Counted from the first letter of the stretch, positions 18,084-27,989 are shown. The stretch is 64,000 nucleotides of DNA from Asanoa sp. WMMD1127 (GCF_029626225.1 NZ_JARUBP010000001.1:682001-746000); one strand, 5' to 3'. Numbers and translations: made by a program. The notes: generated by a model not told the origin, from the letters alone.

Positions 18084-19352
18084 TCACTCGAAGAGGGTGC
18101 GGCCCCAATAGTCGCCGGCGTCCGTCACGCCCGGCGGGCAGGCGAACAGGGCGCTCGAGACGTGCCGGAGATATTCGTTCATCACGTCATGGCGCGCCAA
18201 CTGCAGCTGGATCGGCACGAACTGCTTGTGCGCGTCGCGCTGGAAGGAGATGAAGAACAGGCCCGCGTTGAGGCGGCCCAGCCCGTCCGAGCCGTCGACG
18301 AAGTTGTAGCCGCGGCGCAGCAGCCGGGCCCCGCCGTTCTGGCTGTGGTGGGCCAGCTTCACGTGGGCGACGTCCGCGATCGCCGGCTTGTCGTCGGCGC
18401 CCTTGATCGTGAAGTCGAGCTCGTCGAACTCGTTCTGCCGGCCGAGCGGCGCCCCGCTGCCCTTGGCCCGCCCCACGATCTCTTCCTGCTCGCCGAGCGA
18501 GGTGCGGTCCCAGGTCTCGATGACCATCCGGATCTTGCGCGCCACCAGATAGGTGCCACGGTCCATCCAGGACGCACCGTCGCCGCCCTTGGCCCACAGG
18601 TGCTCGTCGAGCAGCGCGGTGTCCTCGGCCTTGAGGTTGGCGGTGCCGTCCTTGAAGCCGAAGAGGTTGCGCGGCGTCGCCTGGTCGCGCGACGTCGACG
18701 ACGTCCGCCCGAAGCCGAGCTGCGACCACCGCACGCTGACCACGCCCATGCCGATCCGGGCCAGGTTGCGGATGGCGTGCACGGCGACCTGCGGGTCGTT
18801 GGCGCAGGCCTGCACGCACAGGTCACCGCCCGAGATCTCCGGCTGCAGCGCGTCGCCGGGAAACTTCGGGAGGTCCGCGAGCGCGGCCGGGCGCTTAGCG
18901 GCGATGCCGAAGCGGTCCACACCTTGGGCGTCGCGGAACAGCGACGGGCCGAAGCCGACCGTCAGCGTCAGCCCGGCCGGCGGCAGGTCGAGCGCCTCAC
19001 CGGTGTCGTCCGGCGGCGCCTCCGGGATCCCGTTGACCGCGCCGATCGTGCCGGCGTCCTTGCCCGCGGTCATCCGGGCGGCCGCGGCCGTCCAGTCCTG
19101 GAGCATCGACACGAGCCGGTCGCGGTCCTTCGTGATCACGTCGAACGCGACGAAGTGCAGCCGGTCCTGGGCCGGCGTGACGATGCCGGCCTGGTGCGCG
19201 CCATAGAAGGGGACCGCGCCGCTGGCCGCCGACGGCACCGTTTCCGGTTGCGAGTCGGCGGCCAGCACGGCCGTCGCGCCGGCAGCGGCGCCCGCGATGC
19301 CGGCCACACCGACACCCGCGATCGTCATCGCCTGGCGACGAGAGATGTTCAT
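18084..19352 (-). CDS. efeB: EfeB deferrochelatase/peroxidase (DyP family, Tat-exported)
   Basis: A 422-residue dye-decolourising-peroxidase-type haem protein of the EfeUOB iron importer. A twin-arginine signal (SRRQAMTIAGVGVAG) precedes the mature enzyme. The DyP catalytic motif GFKDGTANL is at 232-240 with distal Asp235, and a His-rich region LAHHSQNGGARLLRRG lies further on. EfeB is proposed to oxidise ferrous iron or take iron from haem outside the membrane. It starts four bases after the efeO stop and is the last gene of the operon. Confidence 0.95.
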   Translation of the reverse strand: MNISRRQAMTIAGVGVAGIAGAAAGATAVLAADSQPETVPSAASGAVPFYGAHQAGIVTPAQDRLHFVAFDVITKDRDRLVSMLQDWTAAAARMTAGKDAGTIGAVNGIPEAPPDDTGEALDLPPAGLTLTVGFGPSLFRDAQGVDRFGIAAKRPAALADLPKFPGDALQPEISGGDLCVQACANDPQVAVHAIRNLARIGMGVVSVRWSQLGFGRTSSTSRDQATPRNLFGFKDGTANLKAEDTALLDEHLWAKGGDGASWMDRGTYLVARKIRMVIETWDRTSLGEQEEIVGRAKGSGAPLGRQNEFDELDFTIKGADDKPAIADVAHVKLAHHSQNGGARLLRRGYNFVDGSDGLGRLNAGLFFISFQRDAHKQFVPIQLQLARHDVMNEYLRHVSSALFACPPGVTDAGDYWGRTLFE

Positions 19353-19355
19353 GGG

Positions 19356-20489
19356 TCAGCCCGCCACCACCGCGGCGACCTTGCTGATCGGCTCGGCCAG
19401 CGCGTTGATCGCGTCGGACAGCGCCTTCAGGTCATCCTGCGACAGCTCGTTGTGCAGCTTCCAGCCGTCGCCGGCGCGGTGCTTCGACAGCGCCGTGTCG
19501 ACGTTGGCGAACTCGGTGTCCAGCTGCTTGACCAGGTCGGCGTTGCGCTGCTCGAGCGCCGGCCGCAGCGCCGAGATGGCGGCCTTGGAACCCTCGACGT
19601 TGGCGTTGAAGTCCCACAGGTCGGTGTGCGAATACCGGTCCTCTTCACCGGTGATCTTGCCGGTGGCCACCTCGTCCAGCAGCTCCTTGGCGCCGTTGGC
19701 GAGCTGCAGCGGGGACAGCTGCTCCGCGTTGGCCTTCGCCACGATCTCCTTGATGTTGACCATCAGCTCGTCGGCCATCGGACCCGACTTGGAGATGTCG
19801 CCGGTCTTCCACAGGTCCCGCTCGATCGCGTGGAACCCGGTGAACTTCATGCCCTCCTCGACGACCTCTTCCCGACCGTCGATCTTCGGGTCCAGGTCAC
19901 CGAAGATCTCGGCGACGGGCTCGATCCGCTCCCAGTACGTGCGAGCGACCGGGAACAGCTGCTTGGCCTTCGCGGCGTCGCCGGCCTTGACCGCGTCCAC
20001 GAACTCCTGCGTCTTCTGCAGCAGCGCGTCGGTCTGGCTCTTCACATACCGCGAGTAGCTGGTGGTGGCGTCCTTGAGCGCGGCGTCCTCGGTGAGCGGG
20101 GCGGCCGAGCCGTTGACCTTCAGCGGCCCGCGGATGCCCTTGCCGATCATGCCGGGCTTGCAGGCGGTCTCGTAGGTGCCGGCGGGCAGCTCGACGTGCA
20201 GGTCGCGGCTCAGGCCCGGCGCGATGTTCTCGACCTCGCCCATCACCCGGTCGCCGGCGGCGTACACGTAGAACTCGGTGACCTTGCCGCCCTTGTTGGT
20301 GACCTTGAACTGCACGGTGCCCGCGTCGACGTCGGTGATGCCGACCTCGCAGGCGCTGTCGCTCGCGTTGACGGCGATCGGCCCGCCCTTGTCGGCGCCG
20401 GCGTCGGCCTTGTCGTCGCTGCCGGAGCAGGCGGCCAGGCCACCGGCCAACAGGGCGACCGCCACGGTCGCCAGATAACGGTTACGCAT
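19356..20489 (-). CDS. efeO: EfeO iron-binding lipoprotein
   Basis: A 377-residue EfeO. A lipoprotein signal ends LAAC (Cys21). A cupredoxin-like domain (about 35-135; VQFKVTNKGGKVTEFYVY) and an imelysin/M75 peptidase-like domain (about 145-375) follow, the latter with the HxxE metal motif in FTGFHAIERDLW. EfeO delivers iron to the EfeU permease outside the membrane. It lies 14 bases after efeU and four before efeB. This two-domain form (cupredoxin plus M75) is the full-length E. coli type. Confidence 0.95.
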   Translation of the reverse strand: MRNRYLATVAVALLAGGLAACSGSDDKADAGADKGGPIAVNASDSACEVGITDVDAGTVQFKVTNKGGKVTEFYVYAAGDRVMGEVENIAPGLSRDLHVELPAGTYETACKPGMIGKGIRGPLKVNGSAAPLTEDAALKDATTSYSRYVKSQTDALLQKTQEFVDAVKAGDAAKAKQLFPVARTYWERIEPVAEIFGDLDPKIDGREEVVEEGMKFTGFHAIERDLWKTGDISKSGPMADELMVNIKEIVAKANAEQLSPLQLANGAKELLDEVATGKITGEEDRYSHTDLWDFNANVEGSKAAISALRPALEQRNADLVKQLDTEFANVDTALSKHRAGDGWKLHNELSQDDLKALSDAINALAEPISKVAAVVAG

Positions 20490-20503
20490 TCAGGGACTCC
20501 TGG

Positions 20504-21385
20504 TCAGGCCTGCGGCGAGGGTGCCGAGGTGGGGGTTTCGGAGGGCGCGTCGGCCGCGGCGGCCGGCTTCGGCTTGGGCTTCGCCTTCGCGGGCTTGAGG
20601 AAGATCGCCAGAACCGGGATGCCGTACGCGACCCAGGCGATCGTCTCCAGCACGGTGGGCGCGGGGGTGACGTTGAACATGCCGGCGAGCAGCGCGGCGT
20701 ACCAGGTGTTGGGGTCGAGCGTGCCGCTGATGTCGAACGCGAGCGTGTTGATGCCCGGCAGCACGCCGGATTCCTGGAAGTCGTGCACCGCGTACTTGAG
20801 GATGCCGGCCGCGACCAGGATCAGCAGCGCGCCGGTCCAGGTGAAGAACTTGCCGAGGTTGATCCGGACGGCGGTGCCGTAGAGGAGGATGCCGATCACG
20901 ACAGCCGTGACCACACCGCCGATCAGCGCGTAGAGCGGGCCGCCGTCGGTCTCCACGCCCTGCACCGCGGAATAGAAGATCAGCGCGGTCTCCAGCCCTT
21001 CGCGGACGACGGCGAGGAAGGCCATCAGCGCGACCGCGAGCGAGCCGACAGCGAGCGCGTCGGTGAGCTTCGTGCGCAGCTCCCCGGCGATCGACCGGGC
21101 GGCCTTGCGCATCCAGAAGATCATCCAGGTGACGAAGACGACCGCGGCGAGGGAGGTGATCGCCTCGAACAGCTCGCGATCCTGATAGTCGGCGAGCAGC
21201 GTCGTGCTCGTGTAGGTGAGCAGCCAGCCGAAAAGGACGGACAACGCGACGGCGAGGGCGACGCCCGCCCAGACCTGGATGAGCCGGTCCTTGCGCTGCG
21301 ACTTGACGAGGAAGGCGACCAGGATGCTGACCACCAGGGTTGCTTCCAGGCCTTCGCGCAAGCCGATCAGATACGTGGCGAACAT
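20504..21385 (-). CDS. efeU: EfeU iron permease (FTR1/OFeT family)
   Basis: A 293-residue, seven-helix permease with two iron-binding REGLE motifs, at 10-14 (LREGLEATLVV) and 128-132 (VREGLETALIF), as in yeast Ftr1 and E. coli EfeU. It moves oxidised iron inward after EfeO/EfeB handling. The cytoplasmic C-terminus is a Lys/Ala/Pro-rich tail. It is first in efeUOB and sits directly behind a likely IdeR/DtxR operator, so the operon should be iron-repressed. Confidence 0.95.
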   Translation of the reverse strand: MFATYLIGLREGLEATLVVSILVAFLVKSQRKDRLIQVWAGVALAVALSVLFGWLLTYTSTTLLADYQDRELFEAITSLAAVVFVTWMIFWMRKAARSIAGELRTKLTDALAVGSLAVALMAFLAVVREGLETALIFYSAVQGVETDGGPLYALIGGVVTAVVIGILLYGTAVRINLGKFFTWTGALLILVAAGILKYAVHDFQESGVLPGINTLAFDISGTLDPNTWYAALLAGMFNVTPAPTVLETIAWVAYGIPVLAIFLKPAKAKPKPKPAAAADAPSETPTSAPSPQA

Positions 21386-21404
21386 GTGCGTCGGGCTCCG
21401 TCAC

Positions 21405-21432
21405 ACTAAGTGATAGGCGCACCTAAGTAAGG
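21405..21432 (-). promoter_or_regulatory. Probable IdeR/DtxR-type iron box upstream of efeU
   Basis: Read toward efeU the gap contains TTACTTAGGTGCGCCTATCA; its core TAGGTGCGCCTA (21414-21425) is palindromic except for the two central bases. TTAGGT followed by a CCTA-type half matches actinobacterial IdeR/DmdR operators (TTAGGTTAGSCTAACCTAA), and the site is about 30 bases before efeU. Iron-dependent repression is inferred. Confidence 0.65.
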
Positions 21433-21499
21433 GCAGCCATACCTTCTCTCCGGCCCGAGCGGAAGTCAAGTTGGCAGTGGACCGGTAAGGTCCCGGCAC

Positions 21500-21658
21500 G
21501 TGAAGGCCTTCATCCCGTGGCTGACCGTGCTGGCGTTGGTCATCGCGCTCAACGCCATGCGACTGCGGCCGCTCGCCACGGCGCTGGCGGTGGGTTGGCT
21601 CATCTATTGCGTGTGGACCTGGGTGCGCCCCAAAAAACCACAAAACCGCCCCAACTAG
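21500..21658 (+). CDS. Small membrane protein of 52 residues
   Basis: A short frame of 52 residues beginning MKAFIPWLTVLALVIALNAM. It has two predicted membrane helices (about 5-20 and 26-42), the second reaching IYCVWTWV, and a Lys/Pro/Asn C-terminus (PKKPQNRPN). GTG start with GGTAAGG about 12 bases upstream. It lies between the efeU promoter and the convergent nadR-like gene, whose stop it overlaps by four bases. I do not recognise the family. Helix content and the regular start and stop favour a real gene over chance. Confidence 0.5.
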   Translation: MKAFIPWLTVLALVIALNAMRLRPLATALAVGWLIYCVWTWVRPKKPQNRPN

Positions 21659-22692
21659 AGCGGGTCAGCGAGGTCCCAGCCTCTCGCGACCAGGGCATCG
21701 CAGGCCGCCACCGCAGCACGGAGACGCTCGTCGCGGGGGCCGGACAGTTCGACCACGGGTACGGGCGCGCCTGCCAACATGTCGCGAAACCGACCCGTCA
21801 TCCACTCTCGAACGTGCTCACCGTCACGCAGCCCGTCCTGTTCGAACGGCACGCCGACGTGGTCGGTCAGCAGGTACAGGTCGGGCCAACGGGCGGCGGC
21901 GCGGACCTTCTCCGCGGTTTCACCGAGGTAGCGCTCCTGCCACAGCGCGGTGGCCCGGGCGTCGGTGTCGCAGATCAGCAGCGGGCCACTCGACCTGGCG
22001 GCGTGGTCGGCGGCGGCTTCCTGACGGTGGGCGACCTCGACGAAATCCTCTTCCGCCCAGGTGACGTCGAAGATGGACGCCCCCGGCCCGAGCGCGGCCA
22101 GCTTGCGTTCGGTGAGCTCCCGGCCGTACTCGGGGACCCAGGCCGTGCCGAAGTGCTCCGCCAGTGCGCGGGCGGTCGTCGTGGTGCCGGTCGACTCGGC
22201 GCCGACGACCACGACCTTGCGGACGAACCACGCGCGTACGGGCGGCGACAGGGCCCACCAGTGCGCCGCCGGGTCCGCGCGAACGGCCGTGCCGGAGACG
22301 GGGACCATGCCGCGGTCCTGGTCGAAGGGCACGTGCGCGGCGTCGAACCGGCGAGCCAGCTCGGCGCCGTAGGGCTCGGACGTAAAGACGGCGTCGAAGT
22401 CGGTGTCGCCGGCCGCGGCACGGAACAGGGCGCAGTGCGCGTCCCAGGCGGCCGGATCGGCGTAGTCGATCGGATGATCGTCGTAGCGGCCGACGAACCG
22501 CACGTGTGGCGTCCCGGCATGGATCTCCTCCAGCCAGCCGACCCGCAGGTCGAGCGGGATCGACTCGCGACGCGACGGCGCGACCACGACGGTGACGGCC
22601 GCGCACCGGGCGGCGGCGAACGCGATCAGCGCGTGGTGACCGGCGTGCGGCGGATAGAACTTGCCGACGATGAGCCCGTGCGCGTACGTCAC
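21655..22692 (-). CDS. nadR: NadR-like NMN adenylyltransferase / nicotinamide riboside kinase
   Basis: A 345-residue two-domain NadR. The N-terminal nucleotidyltransferase (about 1-165) has the HxGH site in GKFYPPHAGHHALI and makes NAD from NMN. The C-terminal P-loop kinase (about 170-340) phosphorylates nicotinamide riboside. Its Walker A reads GAESTGTTT, so the usual Lys (GxxxxGK[ST]) is Thr; I recall this substitution from other actinobacterial NadR proteins, so it may be a clade trait. There is no N-terminal DNA-binding domain, unlike enterobacterial NadR. The GTG start overlaps the pnuC stop (GTGA), so import and salvage are coupled. Confidence 0.88.
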   Translation of the reverse strand: MTYAHGLIVGKFYPPHAGHHALIAFAAARCAAVTVVVAPSRRESIPLDLRVGWLEEIHAGTPHVRFVGRYDDHPIDYADPAAWDAHCALFRAAAGDTDFDAVFTSEPYGAELARRFDAAHVPFDQDRGMVPVSGTAVRADPAAHWWALSPPVRAWFVRKVVVVGAESTGTTTTARALAEHFGTAWVPEYGRELTERKLAALGPGASIFDVTWAEEDFVEVAHRQEAAADHAARSSGPLLICDTDARATALWQERYLGETAEKVRAAARWPDLYLLTDHVGVPFEQDGLRDGEHVREWMTGRFRDMLAGAPVPVVELSGPRDERLRAAVAACDALVARGWDLADPL

Positions 22693-23300
22693 GCCGCGAC
22701 CAGGGCCGGAGTCCGCGCGGCGCGCCACTGGCGCAGTCCGAAGACGCAGAGGGTGAGGAAGATCAGGTAGAGGGCGGCGGTCAGGTAGAGGCCCTTGTAG
22801 GCGTACAACGGGATGTAGATCAGGTCTGCCGTGATCCAGAGCCACCAGCTCTCCCAGCGCTTGCGGGTCTGGCCGTAGGTGGCGAGCAGGCTGAGCGCGG
22901 TCGTGAGCGCGTCGGGCAGCGGAACCGTGGAGTCCGTGGCGCGGTCGAGGAAGAGCCAGAGGGCGGCGGTGAGGGCGACCCCGGCGGCGGCGAGCGCGAC
23001 CCACTCCGCCCGGCTGGTGTCGGTGACCTGGAGCCGGGTGCGGTGCTGCCCGCCGTAGAGCCAGGCCCACCAGCCGTAGAAACCGAGGATCACGTAGAGG
23101 ACTTGCAGGCCGGCGTCGGCGTAGAGACCCGAGGTCCAGAAAACCAACATCAACAGGGCGACGTTGAGAATGCCGACGGGCCAGTTGCTGATCCGCTGCC
23201 GCGCGACCAGCCACACGTTGAGCGCCCCGGTGACAAACCCGAGCAATTCGGCCCACGAGGTGGGCGTGCCACCCAGCGTGAACGCGGTGTCCGTGAGCAA
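22689..23300 (-). CDS. pnuC: PnuC nicotinamide riboside transporter
   Basis: A 203-residue, six- to seven-helix PnuC. Family features include the WPVGILNVALLMLVFW segment, the aromatic GFYGWWAWLYGG and KRWESWWLWITADLIYIPLY, where riboside-binding Trp and Asn residues lie. It imports nicotinamide riboside by facilitated diffusion; the downstream NadR kinase traps it. The start is TTG at 23300, with GGAGG six bases upstream. Four tandem hairpin repeats precede it. Confidence 0.93.
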   Translation of the reverse strand: MLTDTAFTLGGTPTSWAELLGFVTGALNVWLVARQRISNWPVGILNVALLMLVFWTSGLYADAGLQVLYVILGFYGWWAWLYGGQHRTRLQVTDTSRAEWVALAAAGVALTAALWLFLDRATDSTVPLPDALTTALSLLATYGQTRKRWESWWLWITADLIYIPLYAYKGLYLTAALYLIFLTLCVFGLRQWRAARTPALVAA

Positions 23301-23323
23301 TCCCGCCTCCGCACAGGCGATTC

Positions 23324-23547
23324 AAAGAACGGTGGCCCTCCGCCGAGTTCCGGCGAAGGGCCATCGGCAGTGCCCGCTCCCGAAAGAACGGTGGCCCTCC
23401 GCCGAGTTCCGGCGAAGGGCCATCGGCAGTGCCCGCTCCCGAAAGAACGGTGGCCCTCCGCCGAGTTCCGGCGAAGGGCCATCGGCAGTGCCCGCTCCCG
23501 AAAGAACGGTGGCCCTCCGCCGAAGTTCCGGCGAAGGGCCATCGTCC
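23324..23547. repeat. Four tandem 59-bp hairpin repeats between ahcY and pnuC
   Basis: Units start at 23324, 23383, 23442 and 23501; the first three are identical and the last, truncated at 23547, has one inserted base. Each contains an inverted repeat, TGGCCCTCCGCCG / CGGCGAAGGGCCA with loop AGTTC, pairing 12 of 13 positions. Read on the minus strand, the direction of ahcY and pnuC, each hairpin is followed by GTTCTTTC, a weak pyrimidine-rich tail. They could be stacked terminators for ahcY or REP-like elements. Confidence 0.9.
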
Positions 23548-23622
23548 TTGATTTCGATCTAGAGCGGAAGGGTCGCGGGCCTGGCAGGGCGTGGGCCGGG
23601 TTGTGGCCCGCGCCCGGTCCCC

Positions 23623-23656
23623 GGCGGGAGCGACGGTCGCGCCCCCGACGGACCCG
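23623..23656 (-). repeat. 34-bp dispersed repeat, copy 2 (downstream of ahcY)
   Basis: Exact inverted match to 17604-17637 in the spoIIM-like gene. It is non-coding here, 22 bases past the ahcY stop. Complementary arms (GCGAC/GTCGC) could make part of a terminator. Confidence 0.85.
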
Positions 23657-23677
23657 GGACCGGATCCGGTTCTTGGA

Positions 23678-25171
<1,494 letters not shown>

Positions 25172-25561
25172 GAAAGCTCCTAGTCGGTCGCGTCTGCTGG
25201 GCACTGCGCCTGATCGCGACCTTCGAGCTTACGCGTGGGGCATCGGTGAAGCAGCGTTACCCCGGGCCGGCCCGGACTGGCTCCGCGGCGTCGCAAGCCG
25301 GTGGCCCCCGTCCGCGCATAGCGCACGGGGCGGTGGGTAGTCGGCGGATAAACCGCTCGACCCCACACCGCCCCGTGCATCCCCCCGGTTTGGTTCCCCC
25401 GCGCGTGACTCGGACCTTCGTCGCGATAACGCTGCGTGGTTATAGAGTCACACGACGCGATCGGCTCCGTCAAGAGAATGCGGATATTTCCTGACTTGTT
25501 CTGGTCGTGGCGTCGTGGATCTTGCTGGTTGGCGGCGTTTCCTTGTGGGGCTGGCGTGGGG
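25172..25561. other. ahcY leader / manA downstream gap with a long hairpin
   Basis: This 390-base gap lies between two leftward genes. It holds the inverted repeat described separately (25323-25378) and an AT-richer stretch around 25421-25480 that may contain the ahcY promoter: on the minus strand TTGACG and TATAAC occur, but 23 bases apart, too far for a standard sigma-70 pair. Nothing matches the SAH riboswitch core I know. No coding signal. Confidence 0.45.
25323..25378 (-). terminator. Long inverted repeat in the manA-ahcY gap
   Basis: Arms GCACGGGGCGGTG (25323-25335) and its exact complement (25366-25378) enclose a 30-base loop with a small inner GCGG/CCGC stem. It could end manA transcription or act as a leader structure of ahcY; no U tract is present. 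Confidence 0.55.
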
Positions 25562-26731
25562 TTACTGACCAAGGGAGGCGACGTAGGCCTCACCAGCGCC
25601 GGCGATCATGAGGGGTCCGGCGCCGGCGGGGCCGACCGCCGCTTTGCCCGGAGTGAGCGAGACCACGCCGGTGGAGTCCCCGATGGTGATCTCTCCGGCG
25701 GTGCAGAGGGCGAGTGCGGGGCCGTTCAGGCGCAGTTCGGTGGGCCGGGTGACCCGGTGCAGGGCGAAGTCGTCGACGGGTACGGGCCACGTGGAGACGC
25801 CTGGCGCGACCTCGACGGCCTTGACGACCGGGTCGTCGAGCACCTCGAAGCGGAGCACCTGGAGCAACTCGCCGACGTCGACCCGCTTCGGGGTGAGGCC
25901 GCCGCGCAGGACGTTGTCGCTGGCGGCCATGATCTCGACCCCGGCGCCGGAGAGGTACGAGTGCAGGTTGCCGGCGGGCATCCACACGGCGTCGGCGGGC
26001 TCGAGGCGGACGGGGTTGAGCAGGAGCGCGACCAGCACACCGGGGTCGGACGGGTAGTGCTGAGCGAGCCGGCGCACGAGGGCGAGATCGTCGGCGAACC
26101 TTTCGCCAGGTTGTGCGCCGGTGACGAGTTTGACCAGGTCAGCGCCCTTGCCGGGCCAGGTCAGCAGCAGCTCGACGGCGTCGGCGAGCTCGCCCCGGCG
26201 CAGGTGGTCGACGACCGGTCGGAGCGGCTCGCCCCCGAGGGCCTCCAGCGCGTCGGCCGAGCGCTGCGGGTCGCGAAAGCCGCACAGGGCGTCGAACGGC
26301 TCGATTGCGACGAGCAGCTCCGGCTTGTGGTTGGCGTCGACGTAGTTGGTGTCGCCGGCCGCGAACCGCTCCCGGGCCCGGTCGAGATCGGGGTGGGCCT
26401 GCAGCGAGAGCGGGGCGTCGGCGGCGAGGAACTTGAGGAGAAACGGAAGCCGGGGCCCGAACCGGGTCACCGCGTCGACGCCCAGCCACCCGATCGGCGC
26501 GGCCGCGATCGTCTCGGCCAGGCTCACCGGGCCGTCCTCACCGTCCAATGTCGATGGAGCGGCGGGGTGGGCGCCGACCCACAGCTCGGCCTCCGGCCCG
26601 GTGGTCGGTGCCGTGCGCCCCTGCAACCGGGCGAGCACGGTGCGCGAACCCCAGGCATAGTCGCGAATCGGGCTGTCGAGTGGTTCCACAGTGGCCGGTC
26701 CCTCGGGTAGGCGCTGGTCGTCTGGTCGCAT
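25562..26731 (-). CDS. manA: Mannose-6-phosphate isomerase, class I
   Basis: A cupin-fold isomerase of about 389 residues converting fructose-6-phosphate to mannose-6-phosphate, the first step to GDP-mannose. It shows RDYAWGSRTVLARLQG, the zinc-ligand region PFLLKFLAADAPLSLQAHPD (conserved Gln and His), NHKPELLVAIEPFDALCGF, and the later VWMPAGNLHSYLSGAGVEIMAASDNVLRGGLTPK with catalytic Arg. The ATG at 26731 is used; a GTG at 26689 (EPLDSPIRDYAWG) is an alternative. It closes the mannose block that starts with manB. Confidence 0.94.
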   Translation of the reverse strand: MRPDDQRLPEGPATVEPLDSPIRDYAWGSRTVLARLQGRTAPTTGPEAELWVGAHPAAPSTLDGEDGPVSLAETIAAAPIGWLGVDAVTRFGPRLPFLLKFLAADAPLSLQAHPDLDRARERFAAGDTNYVDANHKPELLVAIEPFDALCGFRDPQRSADALEALGGEPLRPVVDHLRRGELADAVELLLTWPGKGADLVKLVTGAQPGERFADDLALVRRLAQHYPSDPGVLVALLLNPVRLEPADAVWMPAGNLHSYLSGAGVEIMAASDNVLRGGLTPKRVDVGELLQVLRFEVLDDPVVKAVEVAPGVSTWPVPVDDFALHRVTRPTELRLNGPALALCTAGEITIGDSTGVVSLTPGKAAVGPAGAGPLMIAGAGEAYVASLGQ

Positions 26732-26840
26732 CGTGCCTTGTGCCGGCGGCCGGCCCGCACGGCCCGACCGCCGATCATCGCCGGCCGACGACCGGCGCCG
26801 ACCGCGGGCGCGCGTCCCGGTAATCCGGGCGACACCGCGC

Positions 26841-26950
26841 CGCCCGCCAGTCTCCCGCACGGCAGCAACGACGCCCGACCGGCCGGCACGGTCGTCGCCC
26901 GCCAGTCTCCCGCACCACATCAACGACGCTCGGCCGGCCGGGGGCGGTCG
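26841..26950. repeat. Two 55-bp tandem repeats upstream of manA
   Basis: Imperfect direct repeats start at 26841 and 26896 with CGCCCGCCAGTCTCCCGCAC, then diverge to about 75-80% identity. They lie in the 276-base gap between manA and the CDF gene, both leftward, so they could sit in a manA leader. No other signal is evident. Confidence 0.6.
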
Positions 26951-27007
26951 TCGTCGGATCGGGGCTCGGGTTTCTCCGGACGCCGCGCACCAAGTCGATC
27001 GAGGGCG

Positions 27008-27979
27008 TCAGTGGGTCGTGATGCCTTCGGCGGTTTCGGCGGCGGACCCGTTCCCGGCCTGTGCCGCCCGGCGGCTGAAGATGTCCGGCTCGAGGTAGAT
27101 CACGCGGGCGATAGGCACCGCCTCGCGTACCCGGGCCTCGGCCGCGTTGATCTCGCGGGCCACGTCCTCAGCGGAGGCGTCCGGCATGACTGCGATCTTG
27201 GCCGCCACGAGGAGCTCCTCGGGGCCCAGGTGCAGGGTCTTCATGTGGATGATGCGGTCGATACCCTCGCCGACCAGCGACTTCTCGATCGCCTGGACGT
27301 TTTCCGGGCTGGCACCCTCGCCCACCAGCAGGCTCTTGGTCTCGAGGGCCAGGATGACCGCGATCGCGACCAGCAGCAGGCCGATCATCGCGGTGCCGAC
27401 CGCGTCCCACCGACCGTTGTGGGTGGCCAGCGTCATCGAGACGCCGAACAGCGCGAACACCAGGCCGAACAGCGCGCCGACGTCTTCGAGCAGCACGACC
27501 GGCAGCTCGGGCGCCTTCGCCCGCCGGACGAACGAGACCCAGGACGCCTTGGCCCGCAGTGGGTTGGATTCGCGGATGGCGGTACGCAGCGAGTAGGACT
27601 CGAGCCCGATCGCGACGACCAGCACGGTGACCGGCACCCACTGCCAGCTGTCGAAGCCGTGCGGGTCCTGCCACTTGTGCCAGGCCTCGTAAAGGGCGAA
27701 GAGGCCACCGACGCTGAACAGGATGATCGAGACGATGAACGCGTAGATGTAGCGCTCACGCCCGTACCCGAAGGGATGTTCGGGCGTCGCCTTCCGCTTG
27801 GACCGGCGGCCGCCGAGCAGGAGCAGCACCTGGTTGCCCGAGTCGGCGACCGAGTGGATCGCCTCGGCGAGCATCGACGAGGAGCCGGTGAGAACGAACG
27901 CCAGGAACTTCGTGACCGCGATGCCGAGGTTGGCACTGAGGGCCGCGACGATGGCCTTGGTGCCGCCTTCGGCACTCAT
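27008..27979 (-). CDS. Cation diffusion facilitator transporter
   Basis: A 323-residue CDF antiporter with six transmembrane helices. The first metal-site region is LAEAIHSVADSGNQ (His42, Asp46), the second lies in PVVLLEDVGALFGLVFAL, and a cytoplasmic ferredoxin-like domain (about 220-300) ends the protein. The short HPFGYGRERYIYAF loop is typical of the family. These pumps export Zn, Co, Fe or Mn; the ion is not readable. It is inserted between the SIS-domain gene (11 bases upstream) and manA, which are closer together in mycobacteria. Confidence 0.92.
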   Translation of the reverse strand: MSAEGGTKAIVAALSANLGIAVTKFLAFVLTGSSSMLAEAIHSVADSGNQVLLLLGGRRSKRKATPEHPFGYGRERYIYAFIVSIILFSVGGLFALYEAWHKWQDPHGFDSWQWVPVTVLVVAIGLESYSLRTAIRESNPLRAKASWVSFVRRAKAPELPVVLLEDVGALFGLVFALFGVSMTLATHNGRWDAVGTAMIGLLLVAIAVILALETKSLLVGEGASPENVQAIEKSLVGEGIDRIIHMKTLHLGPEELLVAAKIAVMPDASAEDVAREINAAEARVREAVPIARVIYLEPDIFSRRAAQAGNGSAAETAEGITTH

Positions 27980-27989
27980 GTCACTGCGC

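Noticed and set aside
17451-20882. 1143-residue plus-strand frame over efeB and efeO
   Set aside because: It is antisense to two clearly recognisable genes and has no domain of its own.
23324-23547. Possible CRISPR array because of regular 59-bp repeats
   Set aside because: The whole unit repeats, including what would be the spacers, and no cas genes are present; these are tandem hairpin repeats.
25172-25561. SAH riboswitch in the ahcY leader
   Set aside because: The leader lacks the conserved core of the known SAH aptamer; only a long inverted repeat is visible.
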